Below, one piece after another: positions 60,954-64,000 of a stretch of DNA of 64,000 nt (position 1 is the first letter of the stretch; each line of letters starts with the position of its first letter). Where the stretch lies: assembly GCA_958295665.1 (NCBI GenBank), contig OY282560.1, positions 39,598,590-39,662,589 of the forward strand, written 5' to 3'. The notes under the pieces were generated by a model. The model did no database searches and was not told the DNA's origin. It saw only the letters and a program-made list of their open reading frames with translations. The stretch is from Tipula vernalis (taxonomy: Eukaryota > Arthropoda > Insecta > Diptera > Tipulidae). The translations under genes were made by a program, and so were the position numbers.

Positions 60954-61030
60954 ATCTTTATATATAATAAGTATATTTTCAATAAAGTTGAATTTGACCA
61001 AAAATGCCGAGTTTCTACTTGCACACCTAA
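60943..61030 (+). mobile_element. mariner right end with terminal inverted repeat
   Basis: Sequence after the LOA-like insertion continues the mariner 3' region (aataaa near 60981). It ends with a mariner-type terminal repeat, read on the minus strand as ttaggtgtgcaagtagaaac (61011-61030). The opposite terminal repeat was not found upstream. Confidence 0.65.
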
Positions 61031-61439
61031 GTAATATTTTTTTACAACAAGACGCATAATTTCTGTTTAATATGAATTTTATGCATTATTTACACTAACA
61101 CTTTCATATTTATCAAGGAATCGGAAATACTTCTCAATTCTCCTTACACTCGTGAAGTTTTTCCTAAAAAACAGTACGAGAATGGGTTAGAAAAATAAAC
61201 CTTGAGCCAGACTTCTTGAGCTTATTAGGGAGCAATACTAACATTTCATAAAGGTGTTGTAGTGAGTAATTATGCTGTTGGGTTGTTATTCGAAAAACTC
61301 AGAACAACATATGGCATTAGCTACTTGCTGACGTATATAGGCTAATCCAGGAAATACTAGAAATGTTTTGTGGTATAATCAGGTCCGTTGGAGGACCAAA
61401 TGACCTTTAAACGGCCTTAGAGTTTAAACACCGATTGAG
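61031..61439. other. AT-rich DNA, nothing recognised
   Basis: No motif seen between the mariner end and the P-like remnant. Confidence 0.45.
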
Positions 61440-61910
61440 GAACTTTTTGTTAAGCCGCAATGCAACGATTGTAGCCCAAACACATTCGTAGCGAAGAATC
61501 TAGCGAGAACGTTTTCGATTCTGAACTAACCCATGAAAACGAAACATGTACTTCCTTCACCTTCCACATTACTAAATGAATTTAATGTGGAACAAATTCC
61601 AACAACATTGGCTGAAATAGGATAAAAAGATAGCGAATTAACAGACTTGGAAAACGATGGGCTTGAATACTTCTAAGCTAAGCCACGACAAATTTGAATT
61701 TCCAACGGGCGAAGTGAGTGATAATTGCTAAACATGGATGAATCATGTATCAAAAGGCGGGCTCTACAAGCCAACAGATAAATTTTTAGTTGATGTAAGA
61801 AAGCTAGAAGATATTTTTAGTAATTTTAATGGTGAACAAATAAAAATTTGCAAAAATTATATGTCCACTTTGCTACGATCATATGGTATACCTCTTTAGA
61901 GTTAAAGTAT
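61440..61910 (+). pseudogene. Possible P-element/THAP-like transposase C-terminal remnant
   Basis: A broken frame reads TDLENDGLEYF, stop, then FPTGEVSDNC, stop, TWMNHVSKGGLYKPTDKF and LVDVRKLEDIFSNF (about 61640-61840). A GLEY block followed by a WxxxxSxGGLxxPxxxF pattern recalls the C-terminal part of P-type transposases, but similarity was judged by eye only. It could instead be another DNA transposon family. Confidence 0.4.
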
Positions 61911-62061
61911 CCTATTGTTTCGGTAAGTATTTAGCAGTAAAATCTAATTTATGTATTAAAATACGTGGCAGAAACTATATTATTTTATATTAGTGCGAGA
62001 GGCAATGAACGAGTAAGTGAATTTGGATAAAATAAAATAAAAAAAAAAGGTTCGGGGAAAA

Positions 62062-63170
62062 GGGAGATATGGCACTTTTCTTTGAGGGTAATACGCCATA
62101 TGTACCATTTCACCCTCCGTGCAATATTTTAAGTATTTACGGTTTGAGCATTGCTTTCTTTTTCTTTTAATTTGATTTTGTGCAGCAGTTCTAATTTTAA
62201 ATAATTTTCTAACAGAAATGCCAACGATATACTGACGAAAGACAAACGCAAATCGGGGTTTGTGGTCGGAAAATGACTTAAAATCTGCCATTGAAAGTGT
62301 GAAATGCAAACTAATGTCCATTAAATCAGCTGCAAAGGAGGCTTCTTAAAACCCAGTGTAGTAAACAACTTTGATTAGGGTCTTCCTACTGCTTGGGCGA
62401 CGAAGTTTAATTAACAATGGTAAACCACATAAAAAAATTACCGGCTTATGGGTTCGCCCCAACGCAAGCGAAAGTTTGTCGAATAAAGTACCGGATTACG
62501 ACAAAGCCGTGATAAGAAGAGAGCTCAGAGAGGATGATAAGAACTATTTTTGCAACGCCATCTAACTTTAACCTTGAGGAAATCAGAAGGATATTCGTAA
62601 GATCGTGTACGTGGAATGAACCGAGAAGAGGTTAAAGTTTACTTTCAGTTATTCGATAATGTACTGACTGAAAATGACCTGGTGGGCAAACCTCGGAATA
62701 TCCTTAACTTTGACGAGACTGGATGCTAATGAATAATCGTCCGGAGTTAGTGGTCACAGAAAAAGCGTCGAAAAACCTAGCAGCAATTACGTCAGCTGAA
62801 AAGGGTTCTCACCCTTATTATCAATCACAGTAATGGCTCGTCTCTTGAAATGTATAGAAAATGTATCGAACCAAAAATTAAAGTCGGCAAAGCGAAAGGC
62901 AGAGCCAAGAAGAACAATACAGAAAAACTTTTGACGTATCACCCACAGACGAAAACGTATCGCTGCACGACGAATCCTCCGGCCCAGAGGATTTTGGAAA
63001 AAGCAACTACTCGAGGTGCGGTAAAGATTAAAGTGTAACCACCAAAAAGGTTGATTGGTTACGGTGCATTCTTTGCCAACAATGGTTGCACGATATGTGC
63101 ACGTCGTATACAATTACATGTAATAATTTGGCAACAAAAACCTTAAGAAAACTTAAGGTGACATATCTCC
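62062..63170 (+). mobile_element. Pogo/jerky-like DNA transposon with short terminal inverted repeats
   Basis: The left end gggagatatggcacttt (62062) is mirrored on the right by aaggtgacatatctcc (63155-63170), i.e. ggagatatgtcacctt inverted. TA follows the right end (63171-63172), the target of this superfamily. It encloses the transposase remnant below. Confidence 0.7.
62218..63115 (+). pseudogene. Pogo/jerky-like DDE transposase, decayed
   Basis: The start at ATG 62218 (MPTIY, stop, RKTNANRGLW) follows a ctaacag splice-acceptor-like sequence. The N-terminal psq-type helix-turn-helix is readable (ENDLKSAIESVKCKLMSIKS and AAKEA). Central part: VLTENDLVGKPRNILNFDETG (first catalytic Asp, 62714-62716), then LMNNRPELVVTEKASKNLAA and ITSAEKG after a frameshift at about 62725. 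C-terminal part: ILEKATTRGAVKIKV, then in another frame VDWLRCILCQQWLHDMCTSY, a Cys/His cluster like the PHD-type finger at the end of some of these transposases. Most of the DDE core between about 62820 and 62850 is missing. Inactive. Confidence 0.8.
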
Positions 63171-64000
63171 TACGTCCCATATCACTCACGCTAAAAGGTG
63201 ATAAGATACTTTTGACTAATTTTAGTTATATTGAATAAAGTTTATTTTTGTTTCAATTTCTTTAAAAAAGCTCTTTTATTTTTGAAAATATTAAAGAAAC
63301 AATAAAGGTATACAATCTCTCCTCAAAAATAAAATATCGAATATAACCTAAAATCTCGATTCAACTTAGACTCCAGAAATATTCTTGAACAATCTCAAAT
63401 GCTAAGAAATTCTAAAGCAAAAGATATCTAGCAAAATTTATAGTATTGAAGCCTTGCCTAACGCCAAGCAATCTTTGAGTAATTTAAAAACCGCCAAAAA
63501 TCACCAAAAAATATCAAAATTTCGATTTAACTGAATGGAAGTAATTTGACCCAATAATAGCGTTAAAATTAGAGATACTGAACTTGAGAATCTTTATTAA
63601 GGCCATTTTATCGTAAAAAATAAAATATTACTAAAAGAACACCAAAATCCGGGAATCGAGACGCTTTATCCGGAAACCGATACTCATTTTAGCGGGTTTA
63701 TCAATTCAAACACGTGAGTTAAGCGTACTAAATTATTTTAACTTCACAAAGGAATTTTGTTAAGAATTAGGGTAGGATAATTCCAGGGTTTACAGTGCCA
63801 GATACCAGACCACTTGTGCCGGACCACATTTAAGAAAGTATGGATAGTTAATGCATAAGACCAACGCTGTACAAATTCACTAATCTGAAAACTATTATCA
63901 GCCTAAAATATTCCATTGATGTTTCCTGATCATAAAGATATGTCTGCCTGCCAATCCATGTATTCACTTAACCTTGATCTTCACTGCTCAACAATTTTTA
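63171..64000. other. AT-rich DNA, nothing recognised
   Basis: No gene, array or transposon motif visible to the window end. Confidence 0.5.

Overview
The window looks like repeat-dense, probably heterochromatic, insect nuclear DNA. It is strongly AT-rich. I recognise no host gene and no bacterial-type operon. Nearly all recognisable coding sequence belongs to transposable elements carrying stops, frameshifts or deletions. The mix of families (I-clade and LOA-like non-LTR elements, a jockey/CR1-like element, BEL/Pao with a PHD-finger gag, copia, a Penelope-like element, hAT, mariner, pogo/jerky-like, a possible P-like remnant) fits an arthropod. The LOA-like element with an (AACCT)n tail and many (TTG)n tracts suggest a higher fly; that is inference from memory, not a search.

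Layout. 1-0.93 kb: fragment of an I-clade element (minus). 3.2-11.04 kb: satellite built at three levels (about 200-bp half repeats, 389/416-bp monomers, 805-bp dimers and about 1.61-kb tetramers). It ends abruptly at a 5'-truncated jockey/CR1-like element (11.04-13.65 kb). The 3' end of that element, a (TA)n tract and 1 kb of flank are tandemly duplicated (12.85-15.42 and 15.42-17.34 kb), with TA tracts of about 711 and 75 bp. 19.3-41.4 kb: one degenerate ~285-bp satellite split apart by insertions: a long hairpin, a Penelope-like element holding a Pao fragment, a head-to-head pair of I-clade elements, and a BEL/Pao element with a nested Tc1/mariner-superfamily transposon. 41.5-43.3 kb: an 8-bp minisatellite and a small two-level tandem repeat. 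45.0-48.2 kb: a decayed copia element. 48.2-55.2 kb: mostly featureless AT-rich DNA with a 700-bp foldback at 51.7 kb. 55.2-63.2 kb: DNA-transposon graveyard (hAT, a MITE, a mariner split at its stop codon by a LOA-like element, a P-like remnant, a pogo/jerky-like element).

Most striking object. Two I-clade elements sit 5'-to-5' (A minus 26129-30085; B plus 30086-35355). The outer poly(A) ends abut two ~340-bp direct repeats (25789-26128 and 35356-35693) that are about 99% identical and end at the insertion points. This resembles one target-primed event with both nicks extended and an exceptionally long target-site duplication. However, A and B differ from each other more than the two repeats do. 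B keeps a predicted Inr plus a DPE at exactly +28, so it is probably full length, though both of its ORFs carry a nonsense codon.

Other points of note are hammerhead-like motifs in the terminal repeats of the Penelope-like element, nested insertions with clear target-site duplications (TTGAT for BEL/Pao; 11 bp for the LOA-like element), and several fresh-looking inverted repeats. All family assignments come from reading motifs by eye; no database search was possible.
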